Shown in pieces: positions 45,689 through 53,689 of a stretch of 64,000 nt of DNA (positions are counted from its first letter, which is position 1; every line of letters starts with the position of its first letter). The position numbers and the translations under genes are program-made. This DNA comes from Acidobacteriota bacterium (GTDB lineage: Bacteria; Acidobacteriota; Terriglobia; Terriglobales; Acidobacteriaceae). The notes under the pieces are model-generated. The model saw only the letters and a program-made list of their open reading frames with translations, was not told where the DNA came from and did no database searches. Location: positions 1 through 64,000 of the forward strand of contig JAJYCQ010000004.1 of NCBI GenBank assembly GCA_021778315.1, in the 5' to 3' direction.

Positions 45689-45704
45689 TGGAATTCGCAT
45701 TCCA
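45689..45704 (-). promoter_or_regulatory. Possible operator upstream of the chorismate mutase gene
   Basis: The perfect palindrome TGGAAT-TCGC-ATTCCA lies in the 117- to 140-base gap between trpA and aroQ, the largest gap downstream of trpB. It is flanked by TTACTG and GATACT, which resemble promoter hexamers at a short spacing. A local promoter for aroQ-aroF-proBA-tyrA is possible but not shown. Confidence 0.3.
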
Positions 45705-45785
45705 GTAAGGATCGGTGCGAGCACTCGCATACCGCGTGCTGCGCGATTACAGGCCCGATGTAATGATACGTGTTTACGATCAAAT

Positions 45786-46562
45786 TCATGCAGTTTTTGC
45801 TCCGCCGCACAAGCTGCGAACAAACTCTCCTACTGCCTTCGGAGCCTCCGCCGCCGGAGTCTTCTCGATCAGCGCAACAATCGCACTCCCGACCACAGCC
45901 GCATCCGCAAACTCTCCAACCGCCCGCACATGCTCCGGCGTAGACACTCCAAAACCCAGCGCCACCGGCAACTTCGTATGCTTGCGAATCCGCTCCACCA
46001 GCCCCTTCGCATCACTCGCCAGCTCCGTCTGCGTCCCCGTAATTCCTACCCGCGAAATCGCGTACACAAACCCCTGCGAGTTCTCCGCAATCGCCTTCAG
46101 CCGAGCATCCGGCGACGTCGGCGCAGCCAGAAACACCGGCGCCAACCCATGCTCATGCATGATCCGCAGATACTCATCCGCCTCTTCAACGATCATGTCT
46201 GTGAGCAGCACCCCATCCGCACCTGCATCCTTGGCCGCCTTCGCAAACGCCTCCATCCCCATCCGCACCACAGGATTCAAATAGCTGAACAAAATAATCC
46301 CAGCCTCAGGCCTAGCCGCACGAATCTCCTTGCAGATCCCCAGGACATCCGAAAGCCGCGTGCCCTTAGCCACTGCGCGCTCGCTCGCACGCTGAATCAC
46401 CGGCCCATCCGCCAGCGGATCGCTGAACGGCACGCCCAACTCAATCACATCCGCGCCATTATCAATTGCCGCCAACGCCATCTCGCGCGTAGTCGCCAGA
46501 TCAGGATCACCCGCAGTGAAATAAATCACCAGCCCCGGTTTCTTCAAAAAATTAATAGCCAT
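45786..46562 (-). CDS. trpA: Tryptophan synthase alpha chain
   Basis: TrpA cleaves indole-3-glycerol phosphate and passes indole to TrpB. The TIM barrel shows YFTAGDPD, VIELGVPFSDPLADGPVIQRA (catalytic Glu and Asp), LLTDMIVEE, YAISRVGITG and LGFGVSTPEHV. The ATG at 46562 matches the usual N-terminal length; a TTG at 46586 preceded by GGGAG is an alternative. It follows trpB, with a 7-base repeat array at the junction. Length about 258 is normal. Confidence 0.95.
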   Translation of the reverse strand: MAINFLKKPGLVIYFTAGDPDLATTREMALAAIDNGADVIELGVPFSDPLADGPVIQRASERAVAKGTRLSDVLGICKEIRAARPEAGIILFSYLNPVVRMGMEAFAKAAKDAGADGVLLTDMIVEEADEYLRIMHEHGLAPVFLAAPTSPDARLKAIAENSQGFVYAISRVGITGTQTELASDAKGLVERIRKHTKLPVALGFGVSTPEHVRAVGEFADAAVVGSAIVALIEKTPAAEAPKAVGEFVRSLCGGAKTA

Positions 46563-46592
46563 AACGTCTCGACACCAGCGCTGCAAAACGCT

Positions 46593-46641
46593 CCCAGTCT
46601 TTAGCCAGGAGCTAGAAGCTAACGACTAACAGCTGTCTCTC
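46593..46641 (-). repeat. 7-base repeat array at the trpB-trpA junction
   Basis: On the plus strand the 7-base frame gives CCCAGTC, TTTAGCC, AGGAGCT, AGAAGCT, AACGACT, AACAGCT, GTCTCTC, with four units ending in a CT. The last codons and stop of trpB (Ala-Val-Ser-Arg-stop) lie in it. It differs in sequence from the GGGATTA arrays but shares the period. Confidence 0.5.
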
Positions 46642-47872
46642 CTCCTAAGTCCATCTCGCGCGTCAAAATCCCAATATCCTTATCCCCGCGCCCGCTCACA
46701 TTCACCACCATGATCTTGTCCTTGCCCATCTTCGGAGCCAGCTTGATTGCCTCAGCAATCGCATGCGCACTCTCCAGCGCCGGAATAATCCCCTCCGTCC
46801 GACTCAACACCTTCGTCGCATCCAATGCTTCGTCATCTGTGGCCGAGGTATACGTCGCGCGCCCCGAGTCATGCAGCATCGCATGCTCCGGTCCAACGCT
46901 CGCATAGTCCAGCCCCGCGCTCACCGAGTGCGTCGCCGCCACCTGGCCCGCATCATTCTGCAGCACGTAGCTATACGTCCCCTGCAGCACGCCCGGAACG
47001 CCTCCGCCATTCGGAGCAAACCTCGCCGCATGCTCGCCCAGCGCCGTCCCGCGTCCTCCAGCCTCCACGCCAATCAACGCCACATTCGCATCCGGAATGA
47101 ACTCATAGAAAGCTCCAATTGCATTCGATCCCCCACCCACGCAAGCGACAATCACATCCGGCAATCGGCCCTCATGTTCCAGGATCTGCCGCTTCATCTC
47201 CTTCGAAATCACGCGATGAAAATCTCGCACCATCGTCGGATAGGGATGCGATCCCAGCGCGCTCCCCAAAATATAAAAAGTAGTCCGAACATTCGTAACC
47301 CAGTCACGCATCGCCTCGTTGATAGCGTCCTTCAGCGTCGCAGAGCCCGAGTTCACACCCCGCACCTCCGCCCCCAACAGCCGCATTCGAAACACATTCA
47401 ACTCCTGCCGCCGCATATCCTCCTCGCCCATGTACACCACGCACTCCAGCCCGAACAGCGCGCACACCGTCGCCGTCGCAACCCCATGCTGCCCCGCGCC
47501 GGTCTCCGCAATGATCCGCTTCTTCCCCATCCGCCGAGCCAGCATCGCCTGCCCCAGCGCGTTATTAATCTTGTGCGCGCCCGTATGCAGCAGGTCTTCA
47601 CGCTTCAAATAAATCTTCGCTCCACCCAAGGTCTCGGTCAGCCGCTTCGCAAAATACAACGGCGTCGGACGGCCCACGTAATCCTTCAGCAACCCATCCA
47701 ACTCAGCATGAAACGCCGGATCAGCCTGCGCCTCCGCATACGCTGCATCCAGCTCCAACAGCGCCGCCATCAGCGTCTCCGGGACATAGCGCCCGCCGTA
47801 CGCGCCAAATCGCCCCGGCGTACTATTCACCGCCACACCCGCCGGCCGAACCATCGTTTCGATCGAACTCAT
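46619..47872 (-). CDS. trpB: Tryptophan synthase beta chain
   Basis: TrpB is the PLP-dependent enzyme that joins indole and serine. The PLP lysine lies in [19 protein letters not shown], followed by [12 protein letters not shown], the glycine-rich phosphate loop [12 protein letters not shown] and the [17 protein letters not shown] segment. With 417 residues it is a standard TrpB1. Upstream lie a 7-base repeat array and a candidate attenuator. The 3' end, with the last residues after MDLGGE, falls in another repeat array. Confidence 0.97.
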   Translation of the reverse strand: MSSIETMVRPAGVAVNSTPGRFGAYGGRYVPETLMAALLELDAAYAEAQADPAFHAELDGLLKDYVGRPTPLYFAKRLTETLGGAKIYLKREDLLHTGAHKINNALGQAMLARRMGKKRIIAETGAGQHGVATATVCALFGLECVVYMGEEDMRRQELNVFRMRLLGAEVRGVNSGSATLKDAINEAMRDWVTNVRTTFYILGSALGSHPYPTMVRDFHRVISKEMKRQILEHEGRLPDVIVACVGGGSNAIGAFYEFIPDANVALIGVEAGGRGTALGEHAARFAPNGGGVPGVLQGTYSYVLQNDAGQVAATHSVSAGLDYASVGPEHAMLHDSGRATYTSATDDEALDATKVLSRTEGIIPALESAHAIAEAIKLAPKMGKDKIMVVNVSGRGDKDIGILTREMDLGGETAVSR

Positions 47873-47885
47873 CGTCTATCCTCAG

Positions 47886-47926
47886 TCCTAATCCCTAATC
47901 TCTGTTCCAGATATCTAATCCCTGTC
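47886..47926 (-). repeat. Degenerate GGGATTA-type 7-base array before trpB
   Basis: Plus-strand units are TCCTAAT, CCCTAAT, CTCTGTT, CCAGATA, TCTAAT (six bases), CCCTGTC. On the mRNA strand these give GGGATTA/AACA-like units ending GGGATTAGGA, followed by CTGAGGATAGACG and the trpB ATG. The array lies between the attenuator's terminator and the trpB ribosome-binding site. Confidence 0.65.
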
Positions 47927-47928
47927 TC

Positions 47929-47964
47929 TAAAACACGAAAGCCGCAACCTTTGAGGTCGCGGCT
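47929..47964 (-). terminator. Terminator of the candidate trp attenuator (arms 3:4)
   Basis: On the minus strand AGCCGC-G-ACCT-CAA-AGGT-T-GCGGCT forms an 11-base-pair stem with one G.U pair, followed by TTTCGTGTTTT. The G.U pair is only good in RNA of this strand, so the element is oriented toward trpB. It starts 46 bases after the leader peptide stop. Confidence 0.85.
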
Positions 47965-48047
47965 CGGGGAATCTAGATATCGCAGGCTAACTCTTCAAGG
48001 CCGTGCGATGCTACTCCACCGATGCCGCTACGAAACGCCAGTAGCGG
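47959..48047 (-). promoter_or_regulatory. Alternative pairing elements of a ribosome-mediated attenuator
   Basis: Hairpin 1:2 is CCGCTAC (48041-48047) with GTAGCGG (48025-48031), whose 5' arm and loop carry the leader's Tyr-Trp codons. Segment 2, GCGGCATCGG (48019-48028), can instead pair with segment 3, CCGAGCCGC (47959-47967), giving nine pairs with one bulged base. Segment 3 also forms the 5' arm of the terminator. Stalling on the leader would expose segment 2 and favour the 2:3 antiterminator. Confidence 0.65.
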
Positions 48048-48085
48048 TAGGACGGAGTAAATCGCGGGCTGAAGAAATACTGCAT
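48011..48085 (-). CDS. Candidate aromatic-rich leader peptide of the trpBA attenuator, 24 residues
   Basis: The short ORF starts with Met-Gln-Tyr-Phe-Phe and ends before TAG. It has Tyr at 3, 13 and 15, Phe at 4, 5, 9 and 18 and Trp at 16, so eight of 24 residues are aromatic. AGGTGG sits five bases before the ATG and overlaps the stop codon of the histidine phosphatase gene. The Tyr-Arg-Tyr-Trp codons fall in the 5' arm and loop of a hairpin, as in classical amino-acid operon leaders. It has only one Trp codon, so sensing of general aromatic supply, or of Tyr/Phe, is as likely as of Trp alone. Confidence 0.6.
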   Translation of the reverse strand: MQYFFSPRFTPSYRYWRFVAASVE

Positions 48086-48095
48086 GCGTTCCACC

Positions 48096-48752
48096 TTACA
48101 CCCAGCGCCGAGCATCTGCAAGCATTTCATCGCCCACCAATCGCCATCCCTTTCCATCAAACTTCAACGTCATCCTCTCCGTATTCAGCACCTTGAACGC
48201 CTCATCTATCTCACGGAATGTCCCCATCTTCTGCTCATCGCTCCACTCCGGATGGTTCAAATCATGCCGCAGCGCTTGCATAAAATGTCCATGCGTGAAC
48301 AGCAGCACCGGCCCGTCCACCTCCATCCTCTGGAGCCTCAGCAGCGTCTCCCGCGCCCTTCCCAGCAACTCCCCAAAGCTCTCCGCCGTGCCCCCCTTGC
48401 GGTGCACCGGGTCAGCAACTCGCCAAAATCGCTCCACCTCCTCCAGCTCAAGCTCCGGCATTGACCCATCCCAGTTCGCCATATCCCAGTAGGTAAACTC
48501 GTGGATCGGCCACGTCTCCACCGGCACATCAGGAAACCGCGCGATCGTCGGCTCGGCCGTCTGCCGCGCTCGCAGAAACGGCGACATCAGAATCCTGCCT
48601 GGAACGAAGTCCCACTGCTCCGCCAGGCTCCGCGCCTGCGCCCAACCCAACTCCGTCAGTGGAATCTCCGCGAAGTCTCCCTTCCAGAGCCCGACATTCG
48701 CCGCGCTCTGGCCATGTCGAATCAACATCGCCTCAATCGTCTTTGTACTCAC
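48096..48752 (-). CDS. Histidine phosphatase (phosphoglycerate mutase-like) family protein
   Basis: The LIRHGQSAAN motif carries the phosphorylated His, with the partner segment SPFLRARQTAEP and the second His in LLFTHGHFMQALRHD. At 218 residues it is a single-domain member of branch 1. Substrate is unknown; members act on sugars, nucleotides or cofactor precursors. Placement between trpF and trpB suggests it may be carried by the operon only. It starts with GTG, 24 bases after trpF. Its stop codon overlaps the leader peptide's ribosome-binding site. Confidence 0.88.
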   Translation of the reverse strand: MSTKTIEAMLIRHGQSAANVGLWKGDFAEIPLTELGWAQARSLAEQWDFVPGRILMSPFLRARQTAEPTIARFPDVPVETWPIHEFTYWDMANWDGSMPELELEEVERFWRVADPVHRKGGTAESFGELLGRARETLLRLQRMEVDGPVLLFTHGHFMQALRHDLNHPEWSDEQKMGTFREIDEAFKVLNTERMTLKFDGKGWRLVGDEMLADARRWV

Positions 48753-48776
48753 ACCTCTAGTCTATCGCCCACAACG

Positions 48777-49484
48777 TTATGCGCCGCGTCGCTGCCGCTT
48801 CAGCAACCTCGCAGCCTCGATAAAATCCCGCATCTTCACCGGGTCCTTCTTACCAGGAGCAGCCTCCACACCACTCGCCACATCCACTCCCCACGGCCTC
48901 AACATCTCGATCGCCGTCGCCACATTCAACGCGTTCAATCCTCCTGCAAGGATCACCCGCGGCCGCGGCTCACGCACCCCCATCGCCCGCTCCGCAATCT
49001 CTCCCACATGGGCCCAGTCGAACGCCACCCCGAGCCCGCCCGACGCCCCCGACTTCGCCGCATCAATCAGCACCGCCCACACCGCACCCTCATCGAAAAC
49101 ACCGCGTAGCGTCTGCTCAAATTGCGCGTCAGCCTCCGCCCTATCCGTCGCATCCACCGCATACGCCACCGTCTGGATGATATTCAGATCCCCACCAAAC
49201 TTCGCCGATAATGCCCGCACCAGCGACGCATCGAAAGACCCATGCAACTGCGCCACCGTCAGTCCCGCGCTAACGACCACGTCCTCAATCTCCACCGCAT
49301 CGGCGAGGTCAAACACACCCACCTTCTCCACGCCAACCGGCAGCCTCACAACAATCTCAGCAACTTCCTCAGCCGTCACTTGCCGCTTGCTTTTGGCAAA
49401 CACAAACCCCACAGCATCGGCTCCCAACTCCGCCGCCAACCACGCGTCATCGAGATTCGTATTGGCACAGATCTTGATGAACAT
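48777..49484 (-). CDS. trpF: Phosphoribosylanthranilate isomerase
   Basis: TrpF catalyses the third dedicated step of tryptophan synthesis. The TIM barrel begins KICANTNLDDAWLAAELGADAVGFVFAKSKR, with the catalytic Cys at ICANTN, and continues with VAQLHGS, LIDAA and LAGGLNALNV. A length of 235 is slightly above normal due to a short extension. It starts five bases after the trpC stop and precedes the histidine phosphatase gene. Confidence 0.94.
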   Translation of the reverse strand: MFIKICANTNLDDAWLAAELGADAVGFVFAKSKRQVTAEEVAEIVVRLPVGVEKVGVFDLADAVEIEDVVVSAGLTVAQLHGSFDASLVRALSAKFGGDLNIIQTVAYAVDATDRAEADAQFEQTLRGVFDEGAVWAVLIDAAKSGASGGLGVAFDWAHVGEIAERAMGVREPRPRVILAGGLNALNVATAIEMLRPWGVDVASGVEAAPGKKDPVKMRDFIEAARLLKRQRRGA

Positions 49485-49489
49485 TCGCT

Positions 49490-50302
49490 CTACTTCGCCT
49501 CACCCAATAACTGCGCGAGAGCCCCGCCCGGGTGCGACTGCCGCATCAGTGACTCACCAATCAGAAACGCCTCATACCCCGCCGCCCGCAGCCGCTGCAT
49601 ATCCGCCGCCGTATGAATCCCACTCTCCGCAACCCTCACCGCGCTCTTTGGTAGCTTCGCCGCAAGCTCGCAGGCACGCTCCAACGACACCTCAAACGTC
49701 CGCAGATCGCGGCTATTCACGCCCACACACTCGCACTCCAACGCCAGCGCGCGCTCCAACTCCTCCGCATCATGCACTTCGCACAACACATCCAACCCCT
49801 GCGTCTTCGCCGCATCCCGCAGCCTCCGCAACTTCGCATCCGACAGCGCCGCAACGATCAGCAAAATCGCATCTGCACAATTCGCCCGCGCCTCCAGCAC
49901 CTGAAACTCATCCACCATGAAATCTTTTCTCAGACACGGAATCCCCACCGCCGCACTCGCCCGTCGCAGATTTTCCAGCGACCCCTGAAAGAATTTTTCA
50001 TCCGTCAATACCGACAGCACCGCAGCCCCACCCGCCTCCAACTGCGCCGCAATCTCCGCCGCATCAAACTCCGCGCGAATCAACCCCTTCGACGGCGAAG
50101 CCTTCTTCAGCTCCGCAATAATCGCTGGCCCTGCGAGTGCCTTGGCCCGCAGCGCCCGGGCAAATCCTCGCGGCTCATGCGCCGCCGCCGTCCGCTCCAT
50201 TGCCCGCAAATCCGCGCCAGCCTTCCGCTCCGCCACCACCCCACGCGTATGCGCAAGAATCTCCGCCAGATACATCGTCCGTTCCGTCGTCACAGTCGCC
50301 AT
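49490..50302 (-). CDS. trpC: Indole-3-glycerol-phosphate synthase
   Basis: TrpC closes the indole ring to give indole-3-glycerol phosphate. Markers are IIAELKKASPSKGLI (catalytic Lys), VLTDEKFFQGS, CLRKDFMVDEFQV, and GVNSRDLRTFEV, then ESGIHTAADM and FLIGESLMR. I start at the ATG at 50302; a longer reading from 50356 adds a hydrophobic stretch not typical of the family, and the ATG at 50275 (MYLAEIL) is also possible. It lies directly downstream of acnA, with a small gap, so acnA and trpC are probably co-transcribed. No trpE, trpD or trpG is in the window. Confidence 0.95.
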   Translation of the reverse strand: MATVTTERTMYLAEILAHTRGVVAERKAGADLRAMERTAAAHEPRGFARALRAKALAGPAIIAELKKASPSKGLIRAEFDAAEIAAQLEAGGAAVLSVLTDEKFFQGSLENLRRASAAVGIPCLRKDFMVDEFQVLEARANCADAILLIVAALSDAKLRRLRDAAKTQGLDVLCEVHDAEELERALALECECVGVNSRDLRTFEVSLERACELAAKLPKSAVRVAESGIHTAADMQRLRAAGYEAFLIGESLMRQSHPGGALAQLLGEAK

Positions 50303-50379
50303 TCCCTTCCATGCTACGGCAGAAAGAAATAGCGAGCCCACCATCAGACTCGCCATTTGCTCCCTTCCGTCTTGAACCT

Positions 50380-53289
50380 TTACGCCTTCCCAGCCAACTG
50401 CCGCAAAACATACTGCAGAATCCCGCCATGCTGGTAGTACAGAATCTCCTGCGGCGTATCGATTCGCACCGTCACAGGAAACTCCTTCTTCGTCCCATCC
50501 GCCGCAGTCGCAACGACCAGCAAGTTCTTGCCCGCCTCAAACTTCGAGTCGAGCATCGCCTTCAACTCGCCAACCTTCGCGCCCAGCGTGAACGTCTCCT
50601 CGCCCGTCAGACCATGCGATTCCACGCTCTCGCCCGCCTCAAACTGCAGGGGCAAAATCCCCATCCCGACCAGGTTCGACCGGTGAATCCGCTCATAACT
50701 CTCCGCGATCACAAACCGAATCCCCAGCAAACACGGGCCCTTTGCAGCCCAGTCGCGCGACGACCCAGACCCATACTCCTTGCCCGCAAGAATCGCCAGC
50801 GGCGTTCCGCGTTTCGCATACTCCACGCTCGCGTCATAGATCGACATCCCCGTACCCTCAGGCAGCAACCGCGTCACGCCGCCCTCCGTACCCGGTGCCA
50901 ACTTGTTCCGCAGCCGCACATTCGCGAACGTCCCGCGAACCATCACCTCATGATTTCCGCGCCGCGAACCATACGAATTAAAATCGCTCGGCTTCACGCC
51001 ATGATCGGTCAAATACTTCCCCGCAGGCCCATTCAGCTTGATCGAACCCGCCGGAGAAATATGATCCGTCGTCACCGAATCACCCAGCACCGCAAGCACC
51101 CGCGCATCCACAATATCCTTCACGGCCGCCGGTGTAGCAGGCATGCCATCGAAGTACGGAGCCTTCCGAATATAGGTCGAATCCGGCTCCCATCCATACG
51201 TCTCCCCGCTCGGAAACTTCAAGTTCTGCCAGTTCGCATCGCCATCGCTCACCGTCGCATACTGCTTCCGGAACATCGTCGAATCGATACAGCTCGCCAC
51301 CGTATCCGCAACCTCTTTCTGCGACGGCCAGATGTCCCGCAGATACACCGACTGCCCATCCTTGCCCTTGCCCAACGGCTGCTTCTCAAAGTCATGCGAG
51401 ATGTGTCCAGCCAGCGCATACGCCACGACAAGCGGAGGGCTCATCAGATAATTCGCCCGCACTTCCGGCGAAATCCGCCCCTCAAAATTCCTATTGCCCG
51501 ACAACACGCTCACAGCAACCAGCCCATGCTCTTCAATCGCCTTCGACACATCCGTCGGCAGCGGCCCCGAGTTCCCAATGCACGTCGTGCATCCATACCC
51601 CACCACCTGGAATCGCAGCGCATCCAGATACTGTAGCAACCCCGCGCGCGTGTAGTAATCCGTCACCACGCGCGATCCCGGAGCCAGAGACGTCTTCACC
51701 CACGGCGGCGTCCTCAGCCCAGCCTCAACCGCCTTCTTCGCCAGCAATCCCGCCGCCACCATCACGTAAGGATTGCTCGTATTCGTGCAGCTCGTAATGG
51801 CCGCAATCACAATCGATCCATCCACAAGATACTTCTCCGGATTCACCCCGAACCGAGCCTCCACCGAATGCATCAGCTCCGCCTTCGACGTCTCCGTCGT
51901 CGCCACGGCAACCGCCTCATGCGTCGTCGGCGTAATCGTCACAATCGCCGGAGCCACAGGCGACGCCGCGCCCACCGAGCTCGCAATATCGCCAGTCGAC
52001 GACGCCGTTCCGCCCTCACCCTCCCAACGCACCATCTGCCGCACCGCATTCTTGTTCGCATTCGGTCCCTGCAACGCCGGCAACTGTTGCGCAAAACTCT
52101 CCGGAGTCTTCGACAGCAGCACCCGATCCTGCGGCCGCTTCGGCCCCGCCACGCTCGGCTCCACCGTCCCCAGATCCAGCGACAGCGTCGCGCTATACTC
52201 CGCCTCCGGAGCGCCCGCTGTATGGAATAATCCCTGCGCGCGGTAGTACGCCTCGACCAGCGCCACCTGCTCATCCGTGCGCCCCGTCAGACGCAGATAC
52301 TTCAGCGTCTCCGCGTCCACCGGAAAAATCCCGCACGTCGCTCCATACTCCGGAGCCATGTTCGCAATCGTCGCGCGATCCGCCAGCGGAAGCTCGCTGA
52401 TTCCCGGCCCATAGAACTCCACAAACTTGCCGACAACGCCCAGCTTGCGCAGCATCTCCACCACCGTAAGAACCAGGTCCGTCGCCGTAGTCCCTTCCTT
52501 CAACTTCCCTTCCAGCCGGAACCCAACCACCTGCGGCACCAGCATGCTCACCGGCTGCCCCAGCATCGCAGCCTCTGCCTCAATGCCGCCAACGCCCCAT
52601 CCCAGCACGCCCAAACCGTTGATCATTGTCGTATGCGAATCCGTCCCCACCAGCGTGTCCGGGTACGCAGTAACGCTGCCGTCCTCTTCCGTCTTCGTGA
52701 ACGTCACTCGTGCCAGATATTCCAGATTCACCTGGTGACAAATTCCCATCCCCGGTGGCACCGCCGAAAAATTACGAAACGCCGTCTGTCCCCATTTCAG
52801 AAACGCATACCGCTCGCGATTCCGAGTAAACTCCAGCGCCGCATTCAGGTCATACGCATTCGCGGTGCCATACTCATCCACCTGCACCGAGTGGTCAATC
52901 ACCAACTCCGCCGGCACCAGCGGATTAATCTTCTCAATATCCTCCGGGCCTCCGCCCAGGCCCTTCATCGCATCGCGCATTGCCGCCAGATCCACCACCG
53001 CGGGCACACCCGTAAAGTCCTGCATCAGCACCCGCGCCGGCATATACGCAATCTCGCGCGACGGCTCGGCCTTCGGGTCCCAATTCGCCAGAAAGCGAAT
53101 ATCATCCGCCGTCACCGTCTTGCCGTCCTCGCACCGCAGCAGGTTCTCCAACAAAATCCGCAGCGAATACGGCAGCCGCGCGAGGTTCACGCCCTCGAGC
53201 GCGCTCAGTTTGAAGTAGTTCACTGTCTGCTCGCCGCTCTTCAGCGTGGCAGTTGCATGAAAGCTATCGGGGTGCGTGGTCTTCGGCAT
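50380..53289 (-). CDS. acnA: Aconitate hydratase A
   Basis: Aconitase interconverts citrate and isocitrate in the TCA cycle. All three [4Fe-4S] ligand motifs are present: DSHTTMINGLGVLGWGVGG upstream, TSCTNTSNP, and CTTCIGNSG with two Cys. The swivel domain includes GSSRDWAAKG. At 969 residues it is longer than usual (about 890-900), because an Ala/Thr/Ser-rich insert of roughly 60 residues lies around 418-487, before SVEARFGVNPEKYL. AGGAGA lies about eight bases before the ATG. Grouping with trpC is unusual, and no shared pathway is obvious. Confidence 0.95.
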   Translation of the reverse strand: MPKTTHPDSFHATATLKSGEQTVNYFKLSALEGVNLARLPYSLRILLENLLRCEDGKTVTADDIRFLANWDPKAEPSREIAYMPARVLMQDFTGVPAVVDLAAMRDAMKGLGGGPEDIEKINPLVPAELVIDHSVQVDEYGTANAYDLNAALEFTRNRERYAFLKWGQTAFRNFSAVPPGMGICHQVNLEYLARVTFTKTEEDGSVTAYPDTLVGTDSHTTMINGLGVLGWGVGGIEAEAAMLGQPVSMLVPQVVGFRLEGKLKEGTTATDLVLTVVEMLRKLGVVGKFVEFYGPGISELPLADRATIANMAPEYGATCGIFPVDAETLKYLRLTGRTDEQVALVEAYYRAQGLFHTAGAPEAEYSATLSLDLGTVEPSVAGPKRPQDRVLLSKTPESFAQQLPALQGPNANKNAVRQMVRWEGEGGTASSTGDIASSVGAASPVAPAIVTITPTTHEAVAVATTETSKAELMHSVEARFGVNPEKYLVDGSIVIAAITSCTNTSNPYVMVAAGLLAKKAVEAGLRTPPWVKTSLAPGSRVVTDYYTRAGLLQYLDALRFQVVGYGCTTCIGNSGPLPTDVSKAIEEHGLVAVSVLSGNRNFEGRISPEVRANYLMSPPLVVAYALAGHISHDFEKQPLGKGKDGQSVYLRDIWPSQKEVADTVASCIDSTMFRKQYATVSDGDANWQNLKFPSGETYGWEPDSTYIRKAPYFDGMPATPAAVKDIVDARVLAVLGDSVTTDHISPAGSIKLNGPAGKYLTDHGVKPSDFNSYGSRRGNHEVMVRGTFANVRLRNKLAPGTEGGVTRLLPEGTGMSIYDASVEYAKRGTPLAILAGKEYGSGSSRDWAAKGPCLLGIRFVIAESYERIHRSNLVGMGILPLQFEAGESVESHGLTGEETFTLGAKVGELKAMLDSKFEAGKNLLVVATAADGTKKEFPVTVRIDTPQEILYYQHGGILQYVLRQLAGKA

Positions 53290-53689
53290 GGCGTATCTTC
53301 TCCTGTTTGGCTGGGAGCATTTTCAGTGGTGCAGTATCGCAATGCGACACCGCGCGCTTCAATTATGTCGTGCAGAGATAAGCATAGTCAGCCAGAACGG
53401 CCACGGTCGCGGCGGCCACGCCGAAACCGCTTCGCCCCTGGCGAGCGGATCGCGCGAGAAGATCGCAATGGCGAAGCGCAGCTCAGCATGGTTCAATTTT
53501 ACGCTCACCAAAGCCTGGGCTGCCCGCATCCAGAGCTCAATCTGCCACCCCAAAGCGCACGTCGAAGGCCCAAACGTCGCCGACCACTCGTCCTCAATCC
53601 GGCATCTCATATCCATCAAGACAATTACGCTGAACAACTATTTGAGGCCTAAGGCGTTTGAATGAGAGAACACGGAGTGTTGAACCATC
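53290..53689. other. Divergent spacer between acnA and the Gln-rich lipoprotein gene
   Basis: This 400-base region should hold the promoters of both flanking genes. An ORF of 92 codons on the minus strand (53359-53637) and a similar plus-strand one exist, but neither has a ribosome-binding site or recognisable features. TTGAGG-18-GAGAAC at about 53641-53670 is a possible promoter for the plus-strand gene, but it is weak. Confidence 0.35.

Noticed and set aside
46763..48196. A 477-codon plus-strand ORF antisense to trpB
   Set aside because: Same reason; it also covers the attenuator, and its sequence is Arg/His-rich without family features.
50137..51636. A 499-codon plus-strand ORF antisense to acnA and trpC
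   Set aside because: It is a codon-bias shadow: Arg/Gln/His-rich with no domain, and lies opposite genes with clear motifs.
53359..53637. A 92-codon minus-strand ORF in the acnA upstream gap
   Set aside because: No ribosome-binding site, signal or domain; it has a similar-length counterpart on the opposite strand.
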